Source of the DNA: Nemopilema nomurai | Taxonomy: Eukaryota > Cnidaria > Scyphozoa > Rhizostomeae > Rhizostomatidae | NCBI GenBank assembly: GCA_003864495.1 | Contig: ML133410.1 | Span: 496,001-560,000 of the forward strand | Reading direction: 5' to 3' | DNA length: 64,000 bases | In this document: positions 1 through 13,000 of the stretch, piece by piece | Position numbering within the stretch: position 1 is the stretch's first letter | Layout of the letters: each line of letters begins with the position of its first letter | The notes under the pieces: generated by a model | The model's input: the letters and a program-made list of their open reading frames with translations, nothing else | Databases searched by the model: none | What the model was told of the DNA's origin: nothing | Translations under genes and position numbers: made by a program

Positions 1-620
1 CTCGTACAACACTCCTAAGAGTATGCAAATATTGGAAAATTACAAAAGCTGACAAAGTAAATAGCCATTTGTGAATCGAAAAGCACTAGAAAGGTGTGAG
101 AAGGGCGCATTATTGGCTGTCTATTGGCCAATCAGCATCCACTTCACTCCCTCTTTTGGAAGAGCCCAAGAGAAGCGACGAACCCTTTCTGTCTACAAAG
201 AATAGAATTCCCATTGATTGGTAGACCTAAAATGCCTACCGCAATTCCTGCTAAAATTCCATGGAACACCCTAAGAACGTTGCATTCTATTGCCTCGATT
301 TCTTCATCCAGCACCTCCACCCTAGTTTTCCTTGCAATATTGCCGAGTTTAATTTCCATAATATTTTTGACAACTTGCTTCGTTTTTCTACTCAAAGCAA
401 GGCACTGGTTGCTGTATACTTTTATTTTATGACTATCAATTCAAAGCTGTTAAAAATTAGTTCAACTTGACAATCTATTATGACACGAATGAAACTCTTC
501 GCACCTCTAATGACCAACTGAAGCCATAACCTGCTTCTCTTGGGCAATCGTGCAACCAGCTATAATCTCAACGTTCCCCTTTGACGTCATTAGCTGATTT
601 GACGATTCTTCCTTTTGCAG
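1..620. other. Probable intron of the KANK gene; no exon recognised
   Basis: This stretch precedes an exon that starts in phase 0 with a good acceptor (polypyrimidine then CAG at 618-620), so it is most likely intron sequence of the KANK gene entering from the left. Open frames exist on both strands between 124 and 432, but they overlap each other, lack recognisable domains and use non-ATG starts or AT-rich codons. I see no other element here. Confidence 0.5.
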
Positions 621-3398
621 GGCAATACCGCGCTGCACTTTGCTTTGACGTACAGAAACACGGGTGTCGTCAGCATCCTACTGGATTCCCAAGAATGCGT
701 CGTTGACTCCGTGAACAAGGTTTGAAAATATTTCCCCTGCTATCCGTTCAACCGATAAATCCACCTTGAACTTCTTTTTAGCCCAAAGAAAACTTTCAAG
801 CAATACTTGAATACACCGTAAATATATTCTAGCATTGTCACTTTCTGTCTAGTGTACGTCAAATTATTATTTTATTTTCTGAACTGGCTTAAAAGAAATT
901 GAATCTTGACTTTCGGATATTCAAATCAGCGAACATTTTGCCTCTGTATTTTAGATAAAGGTAAAAGTTAATTTCATTTCTAGTCTTGACCAGATTGGGT
1001 TGACAGCAAGCAAATTAATGATCATCTATGTGTACCAGTTTGTTACATTGGATGACGCTTTATCTTGCTGGCCATTTAACTGTGGTCCCCATTACTATGT
1101 ACACTTGAATACAACAGCATTAATTACATAGCACTTTAGTTCATACAGGAGCTACAATTGCGTCTAATTTTGCGGATTTATCTGGTGCTTGCAAATAAAA
1201 TTTTGGAGCCCTAGTAACTATTCACTAATTTTGGCACTTTTGCCTAGGCCGGTTATTCGCCTATCATGTTGGCTGCCTTAGCTGGATTCGACAACAAAAC
1301 GGACAAGTATGTCATGCAGCGATTATTGCGTGCCGGTGACGTCAACGCAAAGAACAGAGAGGTAAGCGCCATTATTGGCCTTTTTCTCAAAGCGAGGTTG
1401 CTCATATGCGAGGCAATTGCTGTATGGCTGATGCAACCAAATCATGTTGTGTGCTACTTTCATAAAACTTTGCTTGTGTCTGATTTTTCAAGTTGAAAAG
1501 TTCAATGCCTATTAGTCGTATCTCTGATGTTAATTGGTAACTCCACTTTTAGAGTATTGTCACTCTAAGTTAACTTCCCAGCTGGTATTATGCAAATATT
1601 GCGCAATACCTATTTATTGTTCGTACTATGAAATATCAGAGAGTGGGGCCTTTTTCTCGCAGAGTCTAAGACTAATCAATACACCTGTGGTGTAAAGATG
1701 AAGAGGAAAATCAATACATCATGTTTTCATATTGGCGGGCTTTCTCTCTCTTTCCGAGAAAAGGGGCGCTCGTGACGTGACGATCAGTAACAACTGGGTT
1801 CGATATAAGCATTCAAGTTCAGAAAGGTTCTCAAATTAGTGAACGCGTCAAGATGTTTATTGTAACTACAATGTTTGATGGGACTTAGATGACGTAAGAC
1901 CTGTTAACACTGCCACCTTTATAGATGGTGTTTTGCAGGTGTTTCGATAATGCATTTGAATCCGACGTGAAATGTAGTAGACTGACACCAGATGGTTGAC
2001 TGATAACTGAAGAGAATCCTGCCTCGTCTACGCGACCGTTCCGTCGCCTCACTTTCAATTTGGTCGCGATGTACACAGGGGTGCGAGTAGCCTTGATCGA
2101 AGCATCCGCGGGTGATGCAAGTGTATTATTCTGTTTTGTTTCCCATTAGACCGGTCAGACGCCGCTCATGTTTGCCGTCAGCCGTGGTCACGCCGGAATG
2201 GTGGACTTACTGTTGGATGCAGGGGCGGAAATCAACGAAGCTGATAATGTAAGCAGCCTCGTCTTCACCTCGCTGAATCATTACGGAAGCTACTGCGCCT
2301 TCCTAGTAGTCCATCATGCATCGCATCACCTTTTAATGTTTGCTTATTTTGTGTCTCCTCCGATGTATATCAATTTTAGATAGCAGTACACAATAGCAAC
2401 TTGCAATGTACATTTACATATATTAATTTCATGGTGTAATACATAGACTTAATGTTTGCACATATGCATGTAAGTCACGTTTGATATTGAGAAATGTTAA
2501 TCTAAATGGTTTGGAAGGTATTAACTTCTTGCTTGTTGAAGATTTAGTAGTTGCTCGTTGAAAACCTCTACTCAACTGCCAAATTTTGCTCGACTGGCAG
2601 GCAATAAAATATTTGGCCAGCAGAATTTAAGATAGAGATTTTGTGAATAGAACAAGCATCGGAGAGAGATAGGGGTATTAAAGTCGTCAAAGTGTTAAGG
2701 AAGTTTACTTGTTAAGAAGGTAAACTGGCTAAGAAGGGATACTTGTTACAGAAGAGTTGTATCTGAAAAGAACCACTGATAGATTATGACTTGTATCCAT
2801 TAACTATTTTGAATGTTATTCTATGTCAGTTTTTGTTTTTCGTAGGACGGCTCTACCGCATTGATGTGTGCTTGTGAAAATGGCAGCATGACATTAGTGA
2901 AAGCTTTGTTGTCCAACCCAGACTGCGACCCTTCAAGAGAGGATCACGTATGTTGATCTAACATTCATGCATATATACATGCATCAATTTCTCACAGTTA
3001 TTGATGTTAAGATCTCTCTTCTCCAATAACATCTCTTTATGCTTTTGTAAAGGAAGTTAGTTTTTTGTCAGTTGGTAAGCTGGCGTCTCCTTCATACTGG
3101 AAAGCTTTGAAATTTCACGGAAAGGCGGGACCATAATTTGCAAACTCAAATATCATTTCGTCAAATCACATATAACATTATTTTCAAACTTCCTGCAACA
3201 TGTTTCTTTTGCCTGATATGATTTTGACTCGATCATTGCACTGTGGTGTATTTTGAAATTGTAAATTGAATTTTTCGATTCCAGGAAGGAAGTACTGCCC
3301 TAAGCATTGCTATGGACGCAAAAAGAAGAGATCTAGCATTGCTTATTTATGGAAGTTTAAACTTTGATGCACGAGGGAGAATCAAACTTACGCCTTCG
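621..3398 (+). CDS. KANK: KANK family protein, C-terminal ankyrin-repeat exons (partial)
   Basis: Five exons, all phase 0 at both ends, each encode one ankyrin repeat: 621-719, 1248-1361, 2150-2248, 2846-2947 and 3285-3398 (99, 114, 99, 102 and 114 nt; 176 residues). Key strings in order are GNTALHFA, AGYSPIMLAALAG, GDVNAKN, TGQTPLMFAVSRGHAGMV, DGSTALMCACENG and EGSTALSIAMDAK. The longer second repeat with GDVNAK, and the order of repeats, are typical of the C-terminal domain of KANK proteins. In known animals these are cortical adaptors that bind kinesin-4 KIF21A through this domain and link focal adhesions to microtubule capture. The N-terminal KN motif and coiled coils would lie left of the window. 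The last exon ends in a good donor (gtaagt); a short terminal exon is expected but was not found. If that donor is not used, translation would stop at 3471-3473. Family assignment is strong; the paralogue cannot be named. Confidence 0.9.
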
Positions 3399-5214
3399 GT
3401 AAGTTTCGTTTTGCCCAAGCAACATTCTCTTGGGCCTCGTCGCATGTGCATGCGTTTTGAGTTTTGCTTTTAAGGTCACTTTGTGAAAACTCCAGTATAT
3501 GGAACATCAAAGGCATTGCTTTAAGTTGTGTTGTAGTTCTTGCAACTTCAAGTCAGGGAACTTCGTATCCAATCTCAACTTTTTTACCAGTCAGCCATTT
3601 GTTTCCCTGTGTTGTGTGATTCTGGCTGTTCTCTTTGTGTATCGTTTCGCATTCGAAATTTGTTTGGCTATCAATCGATTCACCCAATACTTCATTAAAT
3701 CAACTAGAGCACAAATATTTATATTTTATTGTTGGGAATGTTTATTGGGAATCCGATACTTTAGAAGGCCAATTACCATGCACGTGAAAAACACGAACAT
3801 CTATGTCTGTATTGCATTCATGGCTTATTTGAGTTCGCGTTTCCAATGTAATAAAAACTTGGATAGAATTGTCAATAATAAAACCGTGTTTTCCCTGGCG
3901 GGCTGGCCAAGTGACAAATTCCTGGGCTCAATGTCAAAGACAGGACTCTAAATATAACTTAAGTCTTCATTCTCGGCTGCTGGTTAATAATTCTTTACCA
4001 CAGAATCTCATCTATAGCATTCCTTTTTAATCTATAGATATTGATTTGGAATTTGTTTGAATCTCAAGTCAAATTATTCTCTAATCTTGACATAACAGGA
4101 ATGGATCCATGAGGTTTTTTTATTTAGAACTGGCATGGTGGGGGTGCCAATTAGTCGTGCCGGCAATCCAGGACACAACATTCGCGAAATATTAAAATGG
4201 GGTTGTAAATGTGCCATTCTTCGAAATGAGTCTTTCTGTGTAGTAATATCCGTACCCATCTCAGTATCTCTGTAAACCAACAAACAAGTGTCTGATTTTG
4301 TATATACATATAGTACTTATGTACATATAGTTGCTACGCTTTTGAGCTCTGAAACAGTCACTGTGTTGTAGCTGCAGTAAAGGCCTATGTTTAAGAGAAC
4401 TGATATTGAAATATTGAACACACTCGGTGCAAGTGCCACAACCAATGCAACCGGAGATAATATGTGAAGCATTCTAAACAAACAGTTAACAAGAAATTAA
4501 TAACTGCAAAAAAGCGTGGGAAAATTACCGGGTCAATTTTATTCTCCTCTCCCGCACCTTGTTCAAAGGTATAAGTTTGATTGGTGCAAAATGGGTGAAT
4601 GACATGTATTGCTGACCAAAAAACTTGTTTGCAAAAGCACAGATATCATGTCGAAGTGTATTTTATGTTTTCAATTTGAGAGTAATGAATTGTATCTAGT
4701 CGAAGGAACTGACCAGATTTGAGAGAAAACGTTCAGATGATATTCATGGAAATAGTTTTTGGAGCATCATGTGGCCTTTGCCACTAAAATAATCCTTTGC
4801 GACAGAAAGCTCTGGGCGCCCTTTGTTTGCTTGTTTCTCTACCAGTACACTCGTAACATTCAAAACAGCCTACCAATGTATACAAGATTTCTTTTCCCAA
4901 GGACTGGATTCGTTTGCCCCTAAAGTGTCCAGAAAGCATTCGCAATCACAAATTGCAGCATGTATTATTTCATAGCTCATCTCTTTTAGAAACAATCGCT
5001 GCTTGGACTTGGCACAAGAAGATCACCGTCCCCCGCAGTTGGCAAATTATAATTTTCGCCTCCAGTTCAAGCAAAAGACCGGGAATCAATTCAATCAATT
5101 TTTCAATCAGAACATGACAGAGAATGACAACGAGGTTAAATGCTGAGATAATATGGCAACGAGGCTGTTTTTGAAATGATTGACGCAGGCAGTCTTGTGG
5201 AAATTGTTTTGGTA

Positions 5215-5290
5215 ATTTGGGTCCATTGGCACAAGATGTCACTGATTCTGGTATTTGGGTCCATTGGCACAAGATGTCACTGATTCTGGT
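5215..5290. repeat. Perfect 38-bp tandem duplication
   Basis: Two identical adjacent copies, 5215-5252 and 5253-5290, each beginning atttgggtccattggc. The absence of any difference between copies points to a recent duplication or an assembly artefact. Confidence 0.9.
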
Positions 5291-8200
5291 TCGGGCAGTG
5301 TTGGTTCGTTGCTCAGTTCACTCTTCCTATAATTTCGTCCCAATTCCCTTCATCAGTTTTTCGACTCCTCTGTGAATGTCCGATATTTAATTACCAGAAT
5401 CTCGCTAAACAGCTCGTTTTCCTTCTGTTCGTCCAAAACTTACATCCCCATCCACACCCAAACATTTTTCTGCCTGGCCGTTTCCACCTCGCCGTTTCCA
5501 CCTCCTGCGTCACAAGCACTCGGCCAATAGTCAGTAATACGGCTTTGTTTTCCGTTCTGTATAGCAAACGGCAATTTATTTGTGCAGTTTAGTCGATTGG
5601 TAATTATTTGACGCTCATTAATCCGTGAACTTTCACAGATTTGTAAATTAACTAGTGCTGAGAAAGTTTCCTCGTATATTTATTCGCATGCAGGTCAAAA
5701 CAGCTGTTTATAAACTGGCGATTGATTTTGTTTTGAAAAACCAAGCTTTCTTATTAATTAGTAAGTGATTGTAATCGTGTGCGGAAATTCAGAGTTTATG
5801 CGGTAGAGTTGATCAATTTTTTGATGGCGAATGGATTGTATTTGTAGGGCTTTTTAATGTTCGATCTAATATTTTCGTTTTTAATGACGTCATTCTGGTA
5901 ATGAATCAATTTAGAATACAACAGCAAGAGAATCGAATGTTTCTACCTGTCTATAAACTTGAATGGAAAGAATGAGGTAGTGGAATAAATCTGTCACAAA
6001 CGTCGACTTAACTTTTGCGTATGCGTTGGTTGAGAATCATAAAAATCACGTTAAACAGAATATGCTCGGCTAGTGTTTGAAAAGAACCGCTCCTTCATTG
6101 TGGCATCATTTTTCGAACCTCGTATCATTTTTAAAGGTGCAATATAGAAGAAGGATTATTGCTATAAGGAGGATTATTTTTTATGTTTGGAACATATGCC
6201 AGTTTTTCTGGAGAGACAAGAAGGTTTTCTTGGCTTTGAAATGAGAGGGCCAGTGCATTGAGAGGAAATCATAGATGCTTCAATCGCAGACGTTGATGGT
6301 AATTAATAGCAATGCACCTGCTGTTGTAACTAAACTGTTCTGGGAAGCATGGCTCGACTCAGCAAATCATGGGATTTCACTCATAATGCTGCGCATATAT
6401 TTGGCTAATCAATATTTGCGGAGGCCATTGCCACGATGCCAAGAGTGCCCGATCTGGAACAATGCAGGCGAGGTTTCGTCAATCAGGGACTTGAAGAATA
6501 CATCTACTAGGATTAGGAAAGACTTCCATTTTATAAATCGCCATTACAGAAATACCTGGTATCAAGTTTTTGCTGGGAGTTGAATGAGATGGATGTTTGC
6601 GCTAATGATGAACAAGAAGCAAAATTACTGAAATAATGATCTAAGAAGTGAATATAATTTGAACAATGGTGAATGTGGAATGATTCTGTTTAGGGTCTAG
6701 GTGCGGTATCTGAAATGCTCGTATCAGACTTTTCATGCGCTGAAATTTGCATTTATATGAGGTATTCTTGCATTCAAGTGTTCCGAAATCTTAGATCTTT
6801 TTGATGAAATTGTCAGAAGTTAGAAGCAACAGGCCTTGTTTTTATTGCCCCAAATGCAAAGGGCTTTCGAAATGTAGGATGTATTTCTCTCTCTCTTAGT
6901 ATTGTCTACCTCTGAAAAGCAGGTTTGGAAGAAAGAAGGTTGATTAGCCTAATAGAGGAAGAGTAGGCCCTGCATCAATTTAAAAACAACCAAGTAAATG
7001 TTTATTTGCACAATGATATATGGGGCTACATTTAATGGCATTTACCATCCGCATAAACCTTCCTTTTGCCAAACATGATTATGTGGTAAGCCGACCAAGC
7101 AGATTTTGAGTAAGAGGGTTAGGAAATTCGTGTTTTTGGTTTGATAGGTTTTAAAAGGTTTAGAAATTGCGTTTTAATTTTCACCACTGTATGCAGTTAG
7201 TTCGTTCGTAATGATGTTTTGTCGTATCAACGCGATAATGATCTTAATAAGCCCAATCTTGAGTCAGCATGGAGCCTAGAATCATCAACTTTCGCCAATC
7301 GATATCCAAAAAGGAATAGATGCTGATCTGATTATCCGCCTTTCCAAGCTCAAAGATTTCAGCGAAGATAGGGTATAAGAAAAGAAAGGAAGGATCATAA
7401 TCATGCAATTGTTTTGCCTACTCTAATCACTTAGGACATAATGAAATCTACCATTTTTGAAGGGCATTACCAGCACCCCTTTCGCCGAAGAAGGTTGAAC
7501 ATATACGTTGAACTTGCAGAATACTGACCTATGTAGCAGTGGTAAGCTGTCTGTCGTTTCTAGTGCAAAACACGAACCTTTGACCCAAGTGCAATCGAAT
7601 TTGTTGACATTGAATTCACTAAACAACCGTATTCTTGAATCTAACTTATCTTATTAACAATAATTACGTTAGGGCATCATTATTTAAGAAGCAAAACAGC
7701 ATTAAATCTTCATGGAAATTGAGAAGTGCAGCTTAGCAAAATCAAATAAGTTGATTATTAGAATGCATTTAGATTGAAAATATTGAATATTCAAGCGCAA
7801 TGAGCATTGTGGGTCAGACACACGAGAGCTACGTCTAGTTTTCATTGGCCACCTACCTAAACCTCGTTTGAGCATAAAATTATGAACATTAGGAATACAG
7901 TATTGACTCAATTATCACGGACAAATATGTACTCCACCCAAATCGACTTTTGTTTCCCCGTAGATTCAGCATTATTCAGCCTCCTATTGCCTAGTTTGCA
8001 ATCGGAATGTAAATCCCCTGTTTTGCCAGAATATCTACAAGTCCTTCGTAGACCACGTGATTCGAATACAGACTGTTTCTGATTGCAGTTTCATTTACTC
8101 TCTATGGCGAGTGGGCACTCTGGAACAACTGGGCACTAAGTTGATTGCCTGATGTGAATTCTTTTACTTAACGTACTTATGAAGCAATAATAATAATAAT

Positions 8201-8495
8201 TATTGAGCATTTATACCTTTATTTTACTTTAGGTAGTATAGAACTGTGAGCTTGCAATTCTGCACACCAAGTGATTAGTTTTAGCGGAGCTCCAAACATA
8301 CCGATTGCCATTCACGTTTCTCTCCATATTTTCAACTGATAGTTCCCATATTTTTTAGTGTAAATTATTTTTGAAACTATTTCACGTGTTATTGCCGGAG
8401 GTCATGCTAACTACTTAAAAAACCATCAAGACATTTAACAAGAATTAGAAGACTCACGCAAGAGAGCAATGCGTCCCTAAAACTTGACCCCCAGA

Positions 8496-8520
8496 AAACT
8501 TTTTCAGGTCGAAAAAGTTT
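8496..8520. repeat. Perfect inverted repeat, 10-bp arms and 5-bp loop
   Basis: aaactttttc (8496-8505) and its exact complement gaaaaagttt (8511-8520) flank the loop aggtc. The sequence caggtcgaaa occurs again just downstream (from 8523). No gene is next to it, and there is no T-run that would suggest a terminator. Function unknown. Confidence 0.7.
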
Positions 8521-8888
8521 CGCAGGTCGAAAGAAGTGTTCGTGCTTCTGGTGGTGATAAGTCACGTGCTCTGCGAAAGGTGAGAAGAAGCTAATCACTC
8601 ATTGTTCTTGCTTGTTGTTTTATCACAAAAGCAATTATTCCCATATCATTGGCTTGATGTTTCGTTGTTGTCTCTGGATTTCCAAAAGCGTTAAGCACGG
8701 CGTAATCCAATTCTAGGCACTTTTTATGGTTTGTTTACTTTGAACAGCAAGCCACCGCGCATTCAGTCCGCGAATGCCACCTCTCTCCATTCTTCCTTTG
8801 TTTCTCATGCCATTGCATTTGGCATGCTTGATCGATGTACATATCTGTGTGCATCTCCTGGATATCTGTTTGTTTTCCCTCGTATCAG

Positions 8889-9104
8889 CCCTGTTTGAAC
8901 AATGCGAGTTTTGCTCCATGCAGCTGCAAAAGTAAGTGACATTCTTGACGCTAGCAAATTAGTGGGCAAAGGAAACGATACCTTTTGTAGTGAGCTGTCG
9001 ACTGCAGCAGGCATTCAATTGCCAAAGCGAGCTTCCCGATGGTCTGCTGGGCATAAACACAGCCATCAAAGAACGTGGCAGGCAGGCAAGATCCATACCA
9101 AAAG
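8889..9104 (+). CDS. Two candidate coding exons of an unidentified gene
   Basis: Exon 8889-8931 has a good acceptor (ttttccctcgtatcag) and donor (gtaagt). Exon 8991-9104 has an acceptor (ccttttgtag) and a weaker donor (gtaccg). Joined in phase 1 they give one open frame of about 52 residues. It starts with a cysteine-rich part (PCLNNASFAPCSCKMSC) and continues with a helix-like part (ELPDGLLGINTAIKERG). The second exon is richer in GC than its surroundings. I recognise no family, and no start codon or further exons could be linked. A second joint frame (phase 2) is also open, which weakens the call. Confidence 0.28.
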
Positions 9105-9938
9105 GTACCGTTTTAATATTTCATCAACATAGGCATTTATACTTGCTTTGCGTTCCATCTGCTTGGCCTTGATAAAAACAACTCTCTTATGTCACTCGAA
9201 TCGTTTCGAATGTTTGGCGTAATATCATCTACTGCATTAGAATGCAGATTGAAGTTTCTCGCAAACTCGATACGCGAATTAGCGTTCGTTGGTCGGTCTT
9301 CATTGCGGAACTGTAGAACCGGGACTCTACAAAAACAGTTTACCTTTCAGAGGTAATATAAACCTGCCATTACCAATAAAACATGGGATTATGCCAACAC
9401 CAGGGTGATACTCTTTAGTACTCTGGCACCGTACCATTAAATTTAAACATCAAAATATTTTTCATTGAATCCTGATTCTACAGTTTCGCCGGCTGCTAGT
9501 CAAAATGTCGAAATTTTGTCCAGCCGGAGTAGCAAACGTTGGACGCATTAAACCTTGTTTTCACTCCAACCAAGTGTTCGGCGTCGTTTTGCCATGCCAC
9601 TAATTTGTTAGGTCTGGCCGGCATTTTTGTGCCTATACCTATCTTTGTTACATTGAAAAGTTGTGCCGTTCTCAAGTCCTGGTCATGAAGGATGCCAAAA
9701 CAAACATTCTGCATTTATGGAGCTTCCATGCTCGGACTGGAGAAGTTCCTGGCTATCATTTCTAGGCCAAACTCCCTTGTTTAACACACATGATTTACTA
9801 CACCCAATGATGGCAATTTCCAATGTGCTGGCCTTTACCTACTTTACCTCTTTGTCGAGAGAGAAGGGTATCGGGGCAGGGGTGAATTCAAAGTCCTGGT
9901 CCCGTCTGCCACCCATCTTCTTTACAGACCTCACTCAC

Positions 9939-10016
9939 GAAAAACGCTTGCTCGACATCGTACAGATAATTTTGCTCCAGTTCTTCTTTCGTAACTTTGA
10001 TCGTGTCGTTTGGCAT
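9939..10016 (-). CDS. Candidate first exon of an unidentified minus-strand gene
   Basis: Reading the minus strand, an ATG at 10016-10014 opens 26 codons (MPNDTIKVTKEELEQNYL at the start, charged and helix-like) that end exactly at a strong donor, gtgagt, in phase 0. The local GC content is above background. No downstream exon could be linked with confidence; a fragment near 9690-9640 on the same strand is open but unproven. No family recognised. It could be a chance ORF. Confidence 0.25.
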
Positions 10017-13000
10017 TTCCTATTGTGTTCACGTCGGTGCTTACGTCTCTACGACGTCCTTTCGTGAGCAGTTGGAAGTGATTTAGTTAATCGCATATTA
10101 ATACAAAAAACATTATCATAAGCAGATTAGGATCAAAACTGTTGAACAATCCTGAAAAGGATAGAGCCTTCAACGCTACGGTTAGAAATAATGAATATGC
10201 CATTTAAGGAATCGAACACTTTTTAATTATGAGTATCGTGGTACGTTAAAGTGCCAGTGTCAGGGATAATATGAAGAGATTTGACATCTTAGCTCACCAG
10301 CCAATCGAAGTACTGTCTCTACTTTTTAGGGTGGTTCAAGAAAACTGTTTAGAGAACCATTGATAGGTGATAGCATGTCGAAGGCTTGAAAATAAAAGTT
10401 ATTCATTAGTTATTGGCGGTTTTTCCCTGGAATTCGGATATCATTTATCGAGTCTTGCTTTCGAATGGAGAAGGCAAAGAGATTGGTCGCGTTTAAAGCA
10501 CCGGAATGTTTGATTAGCAAATATCGTGCGAGGTTTATGTCTATGTCAACCTCGTTACCTACGTTAATCATGCGATGTTAATGTTCATTTTATTCCTCAT
10601 TTGTCTTCTGGGTACTGGTAAATACAGTCTCAGACTGATAGAATATACCAGAGCTGGGATATCGAGTTGAAGTACCCTTTAACATTGCAATCTAGCTTGG
10701 TTTGCAAATATTGGGGTAGGGGATATCCTACCCCTAGTGGTAAAATCGTGGCAGGCTGTGTCCTTTGCTGCTCAAATATCAGCGTAAGCAAAACAGGCAG
10801 TTTTTATATTGACTTCGTTCATGACATCTTTATAATGTTGTACCAAAGTTGGGACAAAGCGAAGTTTCACTTGAGCCTTTCAAAAGCTATCTGTATCAGT
10901 AGTTTTAGTAGACGTGTTGACCCCTTAGATGTCTTTGATGGATATGTAGTTTAAAGCATTAACCCTAGCTTTGCCAACCGTAGGTTTCGTGGTCTCCAGG
11001 GAAACATAACGGGGAACAGACGTACGATATCCAGGGAAAAAACCACGCCCCTTGCCCCCAACACGAAATTACGTTACATGGATACATTTACACTAACCAA
11101 CATTTGAGTTTCAAATCGAAATGTAAATCCAAATGACAGTATCATCCTGTAACCTTATCCAGGAATTTCCAACAACTGCAAAACGGATCAAATAATTTTC
11201 CTTCACATAAGTTTTCTTGGCTTCTGTGGGGAAGTTGGTTTTACTTTTCAAGCCCTCTTGGCACAACAACTGAAAAATCATGAGTTATAAAGCTTGTGGA
11301 ATTTTTCGGACAGATACGAACAGTGGAAGAGAGACGTCCCGTTGTCGTCACTGTCTTTGCTTTTAAAGTATAGTCTATACTCAATTCTGCCGTAAGAATA
11401 CCGCCAAGTCTATAATGTTAAAGCAATTCGGTATCATCGTTTGAAATAGCAAGTTCTTTCGTTGCCAAGGTGTTGCATTGGTGACCCGTATGGGTTCAGC
11501 CAGGCGGCTAGGCCTCCTCCACAGCATTTCCTGTATCACTTTTCCATAGGCTTCTCCGAATTACAACTTGTTTCCTTTGTAGAATTGTTAAAAAATGTTA
11601 ACAGATTATTTCTACTATTTCATGGTGGAATTTACACACTATATCATTCTTTGGCTAAAAATGCTAACTTTGCATTTTCTATTTGTTCACCAGCGATTGG
11701 AACATGTTTTGAAGAAAGCAACTTTTGTAAAACCCTATGTAACCTGAAGTGTGAGGCAGTATGAGCTGTGTACTGCATTTAACATCCAGATTGATTTCAT
11801 TCTTCGTAATCTGCACACACATACTCTTTCTTTGACGCATTTTTATCTCGGCCTCTGAAGATTCCACAATTTTTTGTCTCCATAATCCGAGTGTCATTAT
11901 TGATACAAGATTGCTTATGACCCCAATCAGCTCGTAACTGGAAACTGAAACAGTGGAAAGGGCAATTATAGGGTCATTAGTTTTGACGTAACGCAACTCC
12001 CCAGAATTCCTGTAGAAAGAGAGGCTTTAAATTAAAAAATATGATCGAATTGCTCAGGCACAAGTTTTTTGTGCATTCTCCCAGTGACTTTTTTTATATA
12101 AAATTCTTGTGCCTTGGCCTATCGAATTGAACAGAATTGGTGAAAAATGGAAGTTTCAAGCTCTGGAAAATTCTTCGAATTCCAAAGTCTTCAAGTAACT
12201 TATCAACAAACTCTGATGACTTTCCGAAAGTTAGTTTGTCTCCTACCTTTCGGGCATCTAACTTTATCAAATCTCGTTTAAGTGTTAAGGGCTCCATTAC
12301 TTCGATTCAAGTCTTTTCATGCAACAACATTTGATGAAAGAAATTACAAATGGAACAGCCTTATCTACTAGAGTCCCATTCTGTTAAAGCTACTCTGATT
12401 GGAGGGGTAGTATACCGTGCAGGACAAGGTTTACAAGTGACCTTGATCCAGTACAAATTCTTTTATTGATAGGATTACCCATTCCCCAGTGTTTCTCGCG
12501 AACTCCCTATCAAGGACTTTACTTCTTGATTACAAGAACAGGCCAGGACACACAGGCCATTGCTTTAGTATCATTAATTTATTAAACCGTGGGTTGTAAG
12601 AAAATGTCAAGGAACTGAAGGAATTTACGTTACATCTACCTTAACCATGTAGCTAACGTAAGATTGATACTCGTGGAAAATTGGCTCTTTGCTCTCTATT
12701 GCACTGAAATCAAATATTGAAATACGTTAGACCAAAGGAATTTCATTTGGCTGACTTGTCATTGTCCTTTCATTATTAGTTGTGGAACGTTTCAGTCATC
12801 TATCTGAAAAATGTTCAACTCTATGACAGCAAATTAGATTTAAATTAATATTTCGTAGGTTGTGGAATTCTTCTATGCAAGCCTATACGTTTTTATGGAA
12901 TGTCACCATTGTGTTGAAAGAAAACATTTATTTTTATGACTGCTGACAAGGCTTTATTTTCCCTAAGCTTTAAATTTTTTCAATGTGCCTTACCAGCAAA

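Larger units (their letters stand above)
3399..8888. other. Gene-poor stretch after the KANK repeats
   Basis: AT-rich sequence without a convincing gene. The final KANK exon and 3' UTR probably lie somewhere in its left part but could not be placed. The longest open frame (3499-3951, 150 codons) is rich in Phe, Cys and Ile and matches no family I know, so I treat it as chance. The stretch contains a 38-bp tandem duplication at 5215-5290, a short AAT microsatellite near 8190-8205 and a perfect hairpin at 8496-8520. Confidence 0.5.

Noticed and set aside
144..432. Overlapping open frames on both strands at the window start
   Set aside because: No domain, non-ATG or arbitrary starts, and the two strands are open over the same stretch; likely chance.
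3499..3951. 150-codon open frame after the KANK exons
   Set aside because: AT-rich, Phe/Cys/Ile-biased, no splice link to KANK in the right phase and no known motif.
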